NCBI RefSeq assembly: GCF_028583425.1
Contig: NC_072807.1
Location: 38,011,001 to 38,075,000, forward strand
Origin: Eublepharis macularius
Lineage: Eukaryota > Chordata > Lepidosauria > Squamata > Eublepharidae
Reading direction: 5' to 3'
Length of the DNA: 64,000 nucleotides
In this document: positions 35,301 through 50,300 of the stretch, in pieces
How positions within the stretch are numbered: position 1 is the stretch's first letter
Layout: the number at the start of each line of letters is the position of its first letter
Program-made: the position numbers and the translations under genes
The notes under the pieces: model-generated
Seen by the model: only the letters and a program-made list of their open reading frames with translations
What the model was told of the DNA's origin: nothing
The model's database searches: none

Positions 35301-38300
35301 TGGATGCCCACAGTCAGTGGCTGTACCACAAAAGCTGTGCATAGAAGCAGGATGAGGCTGACAGTGGAGGTGGAAAGAGGCTGTATGAGTGCTGGAAGTA
35401 GTTAATTCTGCTATGCAGCACAATCCAGCTTCTTTTGTGAAGGGGAACAAACTTCTTCCCAATTCTAGATTATCACTTTCTAACACAAAGAGTTTTTTAA
35501 AAATTGCCATCTGTCACCCAGGTTGCTTCTGCTTTCAAATGTCAGCCTTAAATCGTAAGACCTTAAAACTGGGCATGCTAGGGAATCTCTTCCCTGGCGA
35601 TCTTGCAAGCCTTACACTAGAAAATGCCACTCCACAAGCATCTGTTCCAAGGTTACTAAACTGAGAATGCACATTTAGAGGCTGGCTTGAGTCAAGAGGG
35701 TGTGCTCCAACTCAGCCAGGAATGGCTAAAGCTCTGAAGGGGCTGCCTAGCTAGGAAAAGGAGGCACGGAGTCCCAAGTGGAATAAATCCTCCTGCACAG
35801 CCACCAGAAAAGAAACATGCAAGAGAAGGACTAGACGACAAACCTGGTGAAACGGGGATTATTTGGATGTTTTATGGACATGACGGACACAAGGAAGGGA
35901 ATCGAGATGTTATTCACGCCAACAGAATGTGCTTTTTTGCACCTATTTGTACAAGTCTTCTGAAAGTATGGCAAGAAAGGGGGTAAGAAAGAGGCATACA
36001 GAGGTGCACCGTAAGTCACTGTCATGTTTTGCAAAGCAAACCTCTTGGGGTGTTTTGGAGGAAACTTCACACAGATGTTACCAACCACTCTACATCTTAA
36101 AACGCCCATCTGAGTCATGACAAAATGCAAAACAGTTACCTGGGTTATGATATTTCTTCCCCACATATTCAAAGGCAAAGAGGAGCTGAAGATCTGCTGG
36201 CTGGGAATAATGAGCTATCGCAAGGCACACCTGAAGGAGAAACCAAAAGGAAGTGTCAGGCACTCCAAGCACCATCATGACTGTTTACTAGAAAGGGCAG
36301 CTTAGGCTGAGAGAGACACACAGGCTGGCCCAAAGGTCACCAGTGAGCTTCCTGGCAGAAAGGGAACTGGGCCCCAGGTCTTCCAGAGCTTAGCCTCATA
36401 TTCTAACCACCAAGCTGAGCTGGCCCAGCAGACTCTCAGATTGCCCTCCTGGACTGAGCACCTGAAGAGTACTTTTCCAGCATCAAATCCTGGGTGTGTT
36501 GCTTGGTTAATAATCTAGTGAAATGCAGTAACAATACTCTCGTTACTGCAATGGTGACTCTATGGTTCAGGCAGTTCCTGCAGAGAATCCAGGCAACATC
36601 ACTACCGAATCGCTTCAGGCCAGGGTTTTCCGTTATTCTCCTTTTTTCAGACCTTGTTTGTGGCTTTTTGCTTTTAAAACTTTTAATGGATTATTGTGCT
36701 TGCCTATTTTGTTTGAATGGCACAGGTGATTGGCCTGGCAGGAAAAACGGCTGGATTGCTGGTGACCTGCTGCTTCTGAGCTGCATGGGCCATTCAAGCA
36801 TCTTCAGACACAGTCCCTTCCTGTCATCTCATTTCAAACAGAAGGGATTCCAGACAGAAGAGATTCAGGAATGTTACATTAAAAGGCTGATTACAGTCAA
36901 AGACGGGGTGGAAAGCATACTCTCAAGCTGTCTCTGTGTACGGGTGGGGCACTGTGGGATTTGACTTGGGGTATCTAAATAAATAAATAAATACAGTGCT
37001 GTAGCAAATACAGCGTGGAACCATAATGACAACTGCGGTGGCATTTTCAGGCATTAACTTAAAAGAGTATTTACTCGTAATTCTTAATGAATATATTTTG
37101 TGAGAGGGTTCCCCCATTTTTCCATTTCAGGCCAGAAATGGAGAAAAGTAAGCTTTCCTTTTCATCTTGCAGAACTTCCTCCCCTTCTGTCTTAAGACCA
37201 ACGCAGGCGGCAGATAAGGACAAGAGAAGATCGTGTTATTCTGCTACTCCTTATTTACACCGAAAACAAATACAAAGAGGAATGGCAGACGCAGCCCTGA
37301 AAAGCGAATGCTTTGTCGAGGGCAAAATCCACAGGCAATTTTAGACAAGGAGACACCAGCGCAGAGATGGAAACAACAGTTTCCTTCCTGACAAAAGCCT
37401 GGCTTGTTTGCTGTTTATCCCTGAAAGAGTCAAGGCGCATAGTGGTACCGTTGTTCAGGGCTTTAATGGAAGCAGGCACTAAGTGCCAGACTGCACATTC
37501 CTTCAACTTCAGAAGAATGCCACAGAAAAAAGAGAAAGCTCAGTTTTTCAGTCCGCCATGAGAAAACATTTCTCTGGTTCATCACTTTCCCCTGGGTAGT
37601 GCTTACTGTGCAAAAAAGGAAGCTTCTCACCCCCTGAGCGCACTGCAGCTCTTGGGTACTGCCCTCTTGAAACTATGTCCCAGGAGACTAAGTCCCACGA
37701 GCCGTTCATAACACCAGACATGCCTTCACCTTAGAGATTGACCCATGTGTTAGGCCAGGCTTAAGGTTCTTTTAGCTGCCCATGTTACTTGGTTTTACTG
37801 CACTGCCAGGCAGGAGATCTACTTAGTTGCTGACCAGTTTCTTCTTACCCTCCATGCATCTGACCAAGAGAACTGTGATTCTCAAAAGCTTATGCTACAG
37901 TAAAGCTGGTTAGTCTTAAAGGTGCTACTGGACTCTTTTCTACTTAGTTGCTGGATACCAACTGTGTCCCCCCTCCCCCCACAACCATACCAGCCCAAAT
38001 GTTGCAATTCTGGGTGGGAGGAAAAGAAATCAGTGACTCTGACATACTGAGGCAAATTCAGAATCGTGTCAAAAAACTTAAAAGTCACAGCTCTGCCCTG
38101 GAAGAGAGGAAGGTCTGCACTGACGGTTTTGTTCGGGAAGGGGAGAGGGAGCGGAGGCTGCATTTTCCAAGGCAGACAAACTTTCCATAACTCAAACCAT
38201 CATCTCTCCTCCGCCTCCCACTCATTTCTCTCTTCATGCACCATCCCAGTGCCATGGAGCATGGTTCTATTTTCTCTCTGCTGCCAGTGCAGGGTAGCGG

Positions 38301-41300
38301 CACACCTGACTGGGATCTGAGGGATCCGGATTCAAATTCCCACGTTACCATGAAGATTGCTGGGCAACCCATCCTGCAGTCCAAGCACTTAAAAAGGGAA
38401 ATTAAAACTAAGCGGATAAATAAATGCTTAAAATGAGTTTCTTGATTGACTGATTAATTGAACAAGGTAGTCTTGCTTGAAGTTAACCACTAGACTTGGA
38501 AGGGATTTACCCATTTAAGCTGCATCACTGAGCCCAGACGAGGGCCTCACGAGTTCCCACGGAAACTGTTGCATTCGACGGCTATTTAAACACTTGTTGC
38601 TTCTTTCAAAGTTGCTGACTTGGCCTTTCCACAGCCTCCACTCATTTATAAGCAGCTCAGCATCCCCTCCCTGCACTTCCTCGGCTGTCTTCTTTGGGAG
38701 ACTTTTCAGACTTAGTTTAACAGCAAAAACAGCTGAACAACAAAACTTAAGCAACAGGGAGTTTGAATTCCCCCCCCTTAGTTCACAACTCAAGCCCAGC
38801 CACTCTCTAAGCACGCGGACAGATCAGGTAAAATTAAGGCTGGAACTCAGTCCTTTACAGCCGAAGGTTTTTGGCCCCTTCTGCTATGTGAGAGTTGTTC
38901 TGTTGAGGATGGCAAGTGATCCCTAAAAAAGCGTAATGTGCACTACACTGCCCCAACAGTTTGCCTCCAAAGACCACATCAGCCCTTTTAAAATCTGATT
39001 TGCTTTAGTGTGACAGAGCTGTGGGAAAGGGACCACTGGAGCACAGAATATGCTGCAACGCTCACTTTTGTTCTGCGGGATGTGTGTAGAACGCGCCACT
39101 AGGTACCCTACTTTTGATTGGTGTAGGATGCTGGACTGCGGATCTGCACTCGGCTGCCCCCCACACAACAGCCTCCACCAATTGGCTGGCTCCAGCAACT
39201 GCTGGCAGGGATTCTTTCCTGTGTCACATTCCAGAGCACAGGCAGGAAGAAAGCAATGGTAGATTTGATGCAATTTTGGAAGCAGGTCTGAACCAAGTGT
39301 GCAGGCACACACGAAATTTATTTAAGGCCGAGGAAACTATTCGCTGTCACTGCTCAGTTTTCCTAAAAATTGGTGCAAGGTCTAGTGACCCTTTTTTCCT
39401 GGGCTAACTAATCCTTCTGCAGAAAGGAACAGAGGCCTTTTAAAGTTAACAATAGCTGCACAAATTCAGATCAACCGTGGCTGCACATAAGTACATCCAA
39501 GCTCATCACTCATTCTTTTGCAACAGACGAACTAGACAGGTATTGACTACTTCCACCTCTTCTATACACTGCTGAATGAGAAACTTAAAACCTCAAATGG
39601 CAAATAAGTTGGTATAACCTACACTGAATGAACCTCTTGTTCTCATTCAAGCTGGTGGTGTTTAAGCCAATGCAGATGCCAGAGAAAAACATTACTCCAA
39701 CTTTCCGGGAGCTACGTGTGAATTTTCACATCCTAACTTATGTGAAACATCAGGTTCAGGACAGCCACTGCACGCATGGATGCTGGCTCAGAGTTTCCAT
39801 TCCTAGCATCAATGGATGTCACGTATTAATACACAACTGTATTCCAGTTCCAGGAGATTTAACCAAACCATCAGAGTACTTGATGCATTCATCTTTAAAT
39901 TTTCATAGTGGGTAGGGATCTCTGGAGGGATCACAAAAGCTGGGACTCCGGCAGCGGTTCATTATTGCTAGAAGAGGAGCAGCCAGGTGTGTGAGACTGA
40001 CCCCTCCTCATCTCTCAAGAAACAGCTTTGAAAAGTGCTGCTGTAGAGAAGAGCAGCTCCATTCTTCCCCAATGTGTGGAGCAGCTCAGCAAGCCCTATT
40101 ATAGAATACAACAACAGGAGACTGGGAAACACACTTGCTGAACTGATATTTTGTCTTGATTCATGGATCTGAGCACACAGTAGTGGGATGTCTGTTGACA
40201 TGTATGAGAATCCAGTAAATTCCTAAACTATGAGCCCTGAGAAGCAATTAGAGGCTATCATGAGCCGAATGTACTTGCTCAGTGTGGAGGCCCGCCTACC
40301 CTTTCGTTGCGTGATTTATTGCCTTCTTTCACCTGACATCCAGTGAGAGCAGGTAATTCTGCAACCCCTCTGCATGAGGTACAAATTGATCATCGCATCA
40401 TTTCCCAATGCAGAAGCTTGGCAGAATTAACTGCTCTAAAAGGAGGCTGACCGCTGCACCTCTGCACAAGTCCCTGCTCAGTTTTATTCTCCTCCTGGCA
40501 ACTTGCACAGAAAAAGACTTATTCTGTCTTGCTTTTACATGTGCTAAAAATATTTTATTCAAATTTGCCCCTTATTTTTAACCAAAAGTATGCCTCAGCT
40601 ATCAGAGTCCAGGAAAAGCCACACCAAAAGGCTGGAGGGCTCTTGGAAGGTTGCCCATGTTAGAAACAGTGCATTACTTTACGTTGTACCAAAGCTCCCC
40701 CACTAAGAATGCCAAGTGTTCAAAGCTCAAGAGCTAATATATGGAAAGAGACTGACTAGAGTGCATTTCTGCAACCACAGTGGCTAGGGAGCACTTTGAA
40801 CAAATGATGGGCAAGTTATGCTGCAATGTGAGCCAGCCATTACAACCCCTGGTGATGATGAGCCGTATAGCTGAGATGCATTCAGGGCCAACCTGTGCAT
40901 GTGCATGACTGGGAAGCAGGTTGCTACGCATCCTCAGAAAACCCCCAAGATGGAATATTCTAACTCTCATTTTATAAGGCACCTCCCCGCCCCCATTCCC
41001 TCAAAATACACTTTTCACAAAGAGTTCACTTCAAGCAGCTTCTCCCATTTTTAGCAGGCACTACTGTTTTCGTTCCACAGTCCACCAACTGATTTGAGAC
41101 CAAAACCCATTAAGGTTCCAAAAAAGTCCATCCGGTTTGAAGCCAGCATGGTGTAGTGCTTACACTATCAGGCTAGGAATCTGGGAAACCCATGTACAAA
41201 TCCCCACTCCACCACGGAAGCTTGCTGGGTGACCTCAGGCCAATCAACCCCACACTCTCGGCCTAACCTTCCTCACAGGACTGTTGTTGGCTAAAACGGA

Positions 41301-44300
41301 GCAGGGATGGCCACTGAAAGCAGCTCTGAGTCCCCACTCGGGAGAAAGCACGGTGTATAAATGGAGTCAATAAATAAATTTGTGATAGTCAGTAAGATAT
41401 GCTACAGAAGAAACAGCAAGCAATGGATGAATCCTTAGAGACACAAACACTTAAAATATGTCCCAGGATTGGGAGAAAAAGTACAAGTAGCCAATCCCAG
41501 TAAGCCAAAGTAAATGTTTACATCTTTCCTCCCATACCTGAGTATGCATCAACTCTAAGCTATATTCAGCGGGGAAAGGACATGTGCAGGCTACCATACC
41601 TTTTTTGCACTTTCTGGTCCTGCTTCATCAAAACGAAACCGAACAATTCGGAAGTCTTTGCAGTAAATAATTAATTCTGTTGGATTAAATTTGAGTTTTT
41701 GGTTGGGGCCCAGAACTTTCTGTTTCCTCTTTGTGTCATTTACTGCAAGAGAGAGGGGGGAAAGGCAAAACACACTTTTAAAGCAAAACATCCAAAACAC
41801 CAGCTTGCAATGCTGACGATAATCCTGGTGATATTTCCTGACTACTGAGAAAATAATAGCAATTTGCAAGACGCAGCAGTGGCCACACCCTTTATGGAGC
41901 TGTCATAACATCTGCACCCAGTTCCTCCTCTAAGGAGCTCAGCTTGCCATTTCAACTTCCCAGCAGCCCTGGTAGCCAGCGGAGGCTAACGAAGGATGGG
42001 TTGCCCTGCCCAAGGCCACCCAAGGAGCTGTGCAAATGAGACGGGATTTGCAGCTGAGTTTCACACATCCTGCCCCACTGGTTGTCTCAGGGATAGCGCA
42101 TTTTGCCTGTTCCTACTCTTTGCTTTGCCATGCTGGGACTTGGATTATGAAGGTGACTCCAGAGAGGAAAGCTTTAATGCTTGAGAGCCTTGACGTGGGT
42201 CTTGGAGAAGGACAATCTTCTAAGCTCTGGATCCCACCTGATATAGAACCTGGCTGCTGCTGTTTCAAACCCACAGGAAGAAAAGCAGAGGCTTGCTGGG
42301 TCTGCTGAGCCAAGAGCTGACTAGATACAGCCTGCCCCTGGTCCATCCACCCCACCCTGGCCTCACCCTGGCTTCCCATTACTTAGCTTGGTCTCATTTA
42401 ACGTGCCCCTACCCCACAAAGCAGCCGCTAAAGTCCTCATGTTGGCCGAGCTGCTTGATTGTTCAGTTGAAAATACCAGACGAGTAGCATACCCAGCTAC
42501 ACCGTCTGGCCAAGTGCCGTGAGAGCTACAGGGGGAAGTGGTCAATTGGCCTGGCCCTATGCATCAGACTGCATATGAAGGTTCACTGCATGGCCTCAGG
42601 GGCCTGCTCTTCCCCCACCCTATCCCCTGGGTCATGAAACGCTGCTCCCAGAGGAGGGGGGACCCCCTCCTGCTCCGGAACAGCGTAAGAGGAGAGTCAG
42701 AAAGGAGAAGGTATCACCCCCCTCCCCTTTTCGCCAGCAGAAATCTACCACTGGTGCCAACCCACTGAGATGAAGCCGATGGTGACAGCCTCTTTGCCTT
42801 ATATCCAGAGGAGTTACCTGTGTTAGTCTGTAGTAAAAAAAATAGTAAAGAGTTCAGTGGCACCTTTAAGACTAACCAACTTTATTGTAGCATAAGTTTC
42901 AAGAGCCATAGCTCTCTTCGTCAGATCTGCACCTGACAAAGAGAGCTGTGGCTCTCGCTAGCCCATTTGGGTAACTTCACACTTCTCCCCATGAGAACAT
43001 TCAAAGGACACAATTCCTTCTGGGGTTACATCTAATACAGGTGCCCGATTAAAAACAATTCTGAGCACTCCACGCTGACTTTGCTAGGCCTAAATGTGCT
43101 GAGAAAGCAAACATTTGACTTTCTGCCACCGGGGGCTTCAAACATACCTGTGACTATCTGCTCAATGCACGTTAGTGCAACGTCATGTTCCCCCAGAAGA
43201 AGATTCCTGTAATGGAATTTCTGAAAAACAGGCCAGAAGTTCATCATAAATACTTACAATTCACTTTTGATTTCAGCATAGTTACTATGCGGGCAACAGC
43301 TGGCAGATGTTTTGTACAGTGAGAGTGTTGCGCAATGCTACCCCAAAGCCCAAACCTAAGCTGAGCTTCCTGTACACTTCTGTGGAAGGAAATATTTTAA
43401 ACACACACATGGATTTCCTCCATTGGGCACGAGCCGTTCACCAGCTTCATGAGAATTGGGGAAACTCCTGTGCATGCAGAATTTTGCATGGATGAGGCTG
43501 GGAAGTAGTCAATTGGCCTAACCCTACGCATCAGACTGCGTACGAAGGATGTCTCTGTTGCATCCATTGCTGACCCATCAGAAGGAAGGGAGTCAGCAGC
43601 ACCCAGCCACCTTTCTCTCATGCCTGGATCTCATCCCAGTAGACAGCCCTGCAGCTCCCGGGCATGCCTAAGGCCATCGGACGGAAGGAAAGCCATGTCC
43701 AAGCAGTTTCCCTCAGCACCTGGATGCAGACCTTGTTGAAAACCACCTCCCAGAGCAGCATTTTGTATTATAATTTCATCAGTACTTGCATTGTATTTAA
43801 GGGCTGTTAGCAGCTTCAGTAATCAATTTCTGGCTGAAAATGGAATTTAACACAGTGGAAAACCAACCAAAATAAACCAGCCTATACAATCTAATTTTGT
43901 TTCATCTCAGCCGCTTTGTTTTGCTATGATTTTCAGATTCAGAAGGACGAGAAAGGGATGGAATGTCACTTGTTTTTTTCTCGCTCAATTTTTGTTTCCT
44001 AAATAGGGACTTGGCTATTCCTAAGATGCTTTGTCAGAAGACCTGACAAAGAGCAGGACAAAGCTTAATTTGCTCTTAGGAAGATTGAGCAATAGCTGAT
44101 GTGTCATTCCCGATCAGTAACCTAGGGTTTAAGTCATGCAAACCATTTGGGCTATCAACTTTTGAAGAAGTCAAACATGCCTTGGTATCAAGCGGCAGGT
44201 CAAGCTAAGGTGGGATGGGGGGACACAAAGCTCTACCACCTTGCGGTAGACACCAAATTGATATTCCATCTCTGCGGGCCCCACCCATGGAAACAACAGC

Positions 44301-47300
44301 AGTCTAAAGAATCCAGGGAACAGCCAAGAACATACGGTCAAAGAATGGTGGGTGACGGTTTATACCCTATTCACACACTGCCACCCCAAACAAAGGCAAA
44401 ATTCTGGGCCGAGACAGTAAGCTTGTTTGAAAAGCAAGGACTTCAGAAACTGAATAGCCCAGAAAGAGAACAGGCCTCAACCAGGCTTCTACACGGCCCC
44501 AGGACTGCACGTATTCAGGACATGGGAGAGCAGTTCCACAACAGACAACCCAAGTGCGAGGGGCATCTCACTGCATGCAGGCCCCGCTTGGTCCTGCGCA
44601 GACACCAGCATTGCTCAAGGCATCCAAATTCATGTGACGATACTGCAAGGGGATCAGCATAACCCACCTGAAGTGGCATAGGGTCATCCGTGATGAAGGA
44701 AATCTTGAAGTTGCTGCAAACCAGCTTCCCCCATAGATCGTACTGGCTTGTATCGGTTGCAATGCATTTCCTCACAAAATTCACTTCATTGACCACAATT
44801 TCACCTTCAGAAAAAAAGGAGGGGGAAGTTAATTAAGTCATTCAGCCCCTTTTGTTGACAGAATGCTGACTTTCAGCCGAGCTAAAGACACAGCAACAGC
44901 TAACACAGAAAACTCTAACCCATAAAGATGTGCCTTATAAATAAATAACTGTGTGCCCTTTAGCAGTAGGAAAGAGCAAGAGTCCAGTAGCATCTATAAG
45001 ACTAACAAAATTTGTGGTAGGGTAGGAGCTTTCGAGTGAGCCGTGCCTCACAAAAGCTCATGCCCTACCAGAAATTTTGTGAGTCTTATAGGTGCTACTG
45101 GACTCTTGCTCTTTCCTACTGCTACAGACAGACTAACACGGCTACCTATCTTGATCTGTATACCCTTTGAGAGTTTAATCTCAATGCACACATTCTTTCA
45201 GAGCTCTGTATGGAAAAAGTACTTTAAAAAACATGTTCAAATTGTCCTAATTTGGAGGGGTGAAATGAGTTTCAGGTGCCCAGATATCCAATGCAAAATA
45301 CCCACTTGCACCTAGCAATCAAAAATTGTGTGTCACGCCCTCACAGCGGCCAATTCCTCTCTCTCCTCAGTGTTAAGCGTCTTCCACATATTAGATAACT
45401 TCCTCTGCATCATGTTCTGCTTCCTGCCCAAACCCTTGGCAGTCCCCCGCCCATCCTGTCTTTTCAAAATTTGGGTTGTTTACAACAGTCAAGAAACAGG
45501 CAGGTCTGTAAAGCAGGTGTATGTGCTGCGTGGATCTGCTTTTAGTTGTGCTTCATTGTGTATTGGCATTTTTAACCTGTTGCATACTTATGATATGCAT
45601 ATGCTGCAGTGTTCACAATTTTGTCAATTGCCGTGAGGTTGTAGAGATAAGAAATATTTTAAATAAGCTAACAAAATGAACATTTTACAGGTGCACATCC
45701 TAAAGGGCAGAAGGCCACGTTTGTTTAGCAAGACTGGGATGCAAACACTTTTGTCTGTGACAAACAGCGGCCTCGGTGTGGCCACAGCCCAGCCCTGAAG
45801 TCAAAATACATCAGGAAGATTCAGCAATCCCAGCACACAGTTGGGGTTCTTGCTGGGCTGAGCAAAAGACAGCAGAGCACAGTAGGCTGGATCTCACGGA
45901 ACCGTTCTAACCGCAGCAATGAGAAAGGTGCCTTGTGCTGACAGATGACAAGGGAGGCAAGTGCCACTGCTAGTAAAATGCATCCAAGGGTGAGGTCCCT
46001 GTGCCTGTCCCCCATCCCCCAAAACCTGGAGGGAGCCAGAGAGAATTAAAAAGCAGGGTAGTTAAGACTTGGGAGGTGGGAGAAGACGACCACTTCATTC
46101 ACAAGTCTCGTTTCAAGCATTCAAGGTTGGCTCCTACTGGCTTTTCTGCTAGTGAAAAAGGAAGGGCCCCTTTTGACCCAAAAGTCTATACCGAAGACCA
46201 TGGGACCTGCATGGGCAGAAGACATATGGGATGGGGGCTGCAGAGGGGAAGGGAACTGGGAGAGATCAAGTGGGAAAGATGGTAGGATCCAACCCTTAAT
46301 CTCTGAGCAGGAGCCAGGGGAAGAAGAGCACAGGGCTCCTGTTATCCTACTTCCCCAACCCACACACTACAGGAAATACACTAAATTAGATTATTTGGGG
46401 AGAGCCAACCAAACTAAACCTTAGAGACACTTATTATTTTCGCCAAACAGTTTCTGGGGGAGGGGGGCAGACAAAGCAAGGCTATTTGCAGGTATTTTAT
46501 ACCATCGTGTTTACTCGAAGCTGGTCACAGTGCTGTTCCCTTCTCTTTCCGTTTTACAGGCACAAACTGTTCCAAGCGCAGAGCAGTAGTCACTTGCGTG
46601 TGACTTGAATAGTCAAAGAGCAGATGCAAGAGACAAGAAAGTTGGCTGTGCTCAGCCTGTCAAGAAACGGGGGGCGGGGGGGGGCGGGTGTTATGATGAA
46701 TAAAGACATTCAGCGACACAGCCAGAGGACTGCCCGGCCCAATTAAAATGGCGCATTAAGGACCCGGAATCATTTCAAAGATCTGCTCTCAAAACTGAGT
46801 TGCACATTTCAGATGCAATCATATTAGCAATCAGAAGGAAACATGAAAATCAGCATGGCTTCACAAAAGCCTGGTCTCTTGAGAGAGAGCTAGTTCTGGG
46901 GAAATCTGGCTAGGTAAATAACCTTTTGAGCGCCAATGTTTAAGTTAGCAGTTAACACACAGGTTTGTCTGCAGTAAACAGCAGAAAACATATACGCAGT
47001 AGTTTTCTAAAATCTGCCAGCCTAACAAACCGTAGCTCCCCAACACAAGAAATGTATGCAGCATGGAACCACAAGGAGGCAAGAAAAAAGGGAGTTATGT
47101 GATTTTAGCTACTATTTATTATTATGTGTAACTTCACTCTTCCTTCAAGAAGACTTGAGCACAATATATTTATCAACTTTGTAGGACAAGTCAGGCCAGA
47201 ATTTCCCCCTTTTGCTAAAGGTGAAATTTCAAAACAACTCTGGTACTTTCAATACATTCAAACTTCCTCTCTAAAGAGCCAGATGCAGAATGTAGGCACC

Positions 47301-50300
47301 TGCTGAATCACTGAGAGCCACTCAAAGAGGTGAAATGAATGTCCTGATGATAGGTAAGCAGGGCAACCTGAGCATGGACAGAACATGGCATTTATCACGA
47401 AATCCAGCAATTGAAAATAAAAACATGAACAACAGGGAACAATCCTACGGCACTTTCAAAATGAGACAGCGGCCAGAAATACTGCAACTTTTAGTGGAGG
47501 GAGAACCCTAAAATGACAGCTGCTGCAGGCTTTGAATCTGCACTCTGCTGGCTTGACTCCCACGACTGCCATGAGCTCAGCAGGCAGCCCTGGGGTAAGC
47601 CACCCATTTCAGCCCCAGCACCCCAGCTGTATTGTGGGGATAATGATAACACCGACTTTGTTCACTGCTCCGAGTGGGGCACTCACCTGTCCCGAAGGGC
47701 GGCATATAAGCACACTGTCCTTGTTATTAAAATGGTACTTCGCATAAATTCTGCCAAAGCCAATCAGATTTCTTAAGTTTTGTTTATACTGAATTTACTG
47801 GGGACCTTGTTTGATAGTTCATCGGTTCTTTTCCAGGGAGAGGAGATGAAGGTGATGGATAAACACGCAAACATTTGTGGAAAATTTCTTTCACCCAGTT
47901 TATGTTGCATTTCATTTGGATTCTTTATAAGGTGCTGTTTCAGAGGCCTGTTTGATTTTCCTTGGATAATCCCACCACCCAAATCCACTGCTCCAAAAGC
48001 ACAGCAATGGAATAGGTGTATGGTTTATACAGGCTATTCTACAGGCTTACATCATTCTCTTCTCCATTTTATCCTCACAACAACCCTGTGAGGTAGGGTA
48101 TGTTGAGTGTGTATGACTGGCCCAAGGTCACCCAGCGAGCTTCCATGGCAGAGTGGGGTTCAAACCTGGGTCACCCGGATCCTATTCCAACACTCTAACC
48201 AGTACACCACACCAGCTCATAGAAAAGTCTACTTACTTGGTGAACAAACAATAAGGGTGGGCAAACCAACTACCCACAAAACACAAACCCAGTCATGGGC
48301 AAACATCTTCTCAAAATCTAAGCGAGATTCCCATCTTAGTACTCTTCACCACAGGCTAAGTCAGACAACAACTGCAACTGTATTGACCTGTATCATATTA
48401 ATAATGCCTGTGCTTTGAAATGTGCGCTGGCAGTCACCATAGAATTTCAAGATCTTTGATAATTTTTAAAATCGCTTGAACATTTTCAATCTAAGATCCA
48501 AACACCATTATCTGTTCCAGTGAGGGACTGAACAAACAGCACATGCTATTAACCAACAAGAAAATGCCCTGAGATGTGAATTGGCATAAGACAGGGGTTG
48601 CACGACACATTTGTTGACTATTGTTATGAAAGGCTGTCAACTTTGAGATGTTTTTATGGGATCTCTTGATGCTCTGAAAGCAAAAGGCCGCAAGCATGCC
48701 TGCTGCCAGGTTCCAACTCACGGATCTACATTCTCCCCAGGTCAGCAAATATCAAAGCAACTGTACAAGCTCTTGCACTACACACTATTTCTCTCTCGAC
48801 TAAAACCTCAGAGCCCTTCCAGCATCTAGCACACACTCAAAGGTTTATAACACTGTTCCCACCTGTACATTTGGATGGGTATAGATCTCAACTGCTTAGT
48901 GGAATACATGAGTCCACAGACCAATACCAGAAGAAACAGAACTAGTATTTTCACTGAAAAAATATACTGAAAATGTTTGCTTCTCAAACACATTATGGCC
49001 TTCTGGTGATTTCTGTCAAACAATCCTTGCTGCAGAGCTGAATGTTAAAACAGAATGGGTTTATTAGCATGCTCAGAGCGTTTAAATGTAAATTTCTTCT
49101 AATCCACTTCTAAATGAAGCTTCTGTTCATCTTGCAGAGTAGCTATTTTAAAGTTCAAAAGGGAAAAAAAGAAATATTCTGATGAGATTCTACTTGTAAG
49201 CTCACGAAGTGCTTTTTGAAAATCCTTTTAGGGAATTTTCATGAGCTCTTACAATGAGTTAGCGGCCCCGCAAGATATCTAGAAGTAATTGCATGCTTCT
49301 TTGTTAACTGTTGCCACCTGTTCATATTTTATTCAATTCATCCTTACCTATGAATTAATGCTTAAGATGCAAGAACTGATGGCAAACAGCACTTTGAAAA
49401 TGTTCAAAATATGGCATTTTTATGATACATGCATAGCAATCAAATTATTTGGACACTGTAAGGAGAATAATGGAAATACTGTGGTATCTTGACACCACGA
49501 CTATTATGTCGCAAGAAGAGGAGACACTATGAAATGATAAAGAAACATGAGAGTGTGTGAATGCATGAGAGATTCTGCAGAGAGATAATTTTTACAACAG
49601 AAAAAAGGATAACTGTTACGGAAAACCATCATTACTTAGCATAGCGCACAGCATTCTTAGACTGAAATGGATATAATGTTTTTAAACAATCATATAATAT
49701 ATATAAAGCACAGGGGTTTGTGCTTTGTAACTATGACTATAACATTTAGACTGTTAACTGGTTAGGTTAAAAAGAGGGCCCTCCTTCATAAAAAAAAAAG
49801 AGAGAAAGAGGGCAGCAGACAGCCTTAGAGCACTTGCTCTTTCCCTTCACGCAGAAGGAAGGCAAGGCCTCTTCTGCTCAAACTGGTGTCTGCTGCCCTG
49901 AACCGAGCAGGCCTCATCTATAAACCAAGAAAGCATGCTTCTTTTTTTCAGAGCTCTTGCCCCTCCACTGAATCATGATGCAATTAATCAACTCAGATTT
50001 CTTTAATCTAGGGACAGCCCTCATTTTGCACTAATGAGAACTGAAGAGAGAATTGTTTACTAGTAGCCATGAGAGTCTGACCTCAAACACCTTCTGGGCT
50101 TTCTTCCAGCCCACTGTGGTGACCTGCAGTCTGTAAAATACAAACCTGGCCTTCGGTTCTCAGACTCACGACGAGAAAGACAAGCCTATCTATAAAGTCC
50201 CTTATGCTAAGAGGAAATATCTGAGGGGTGCTATTTTAAGAATCTTACCTCTGCAGTTCCTTTGAGGTTTCCACTGCAGCTGCTTGTGCTGCTGAAGTAT

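Larger units (their letters stand above)
32341..36139 (-). other. MTMR10: MTMR10 intron 6 with solo LTR and SINE
   Basis: Holds the solo LTR (32903-33455) and a Sauria-type SINE (34959-35205). Between them lies GC-richer sequence that is open for about 250 codons on the plus strand by chance. Confidence 0.6.
36231..41599 (-). other. MTMR10: MTMR10 intron 5
   Basis: 5.4 kb. Contains a SINE fragment (about 36310-36425), a short AAAT tract (36976-36993), a fold-back half copy (37857-37945) and a Sauria-type SINE (41141-41380). I see no coding region. Confidence 0.55.

Noticed and set aside
44147..44662. 171-codon plus-strand frame near MTMR10 exon 3
   Set aside because: It is antisense to the real exon edge and has no domain.
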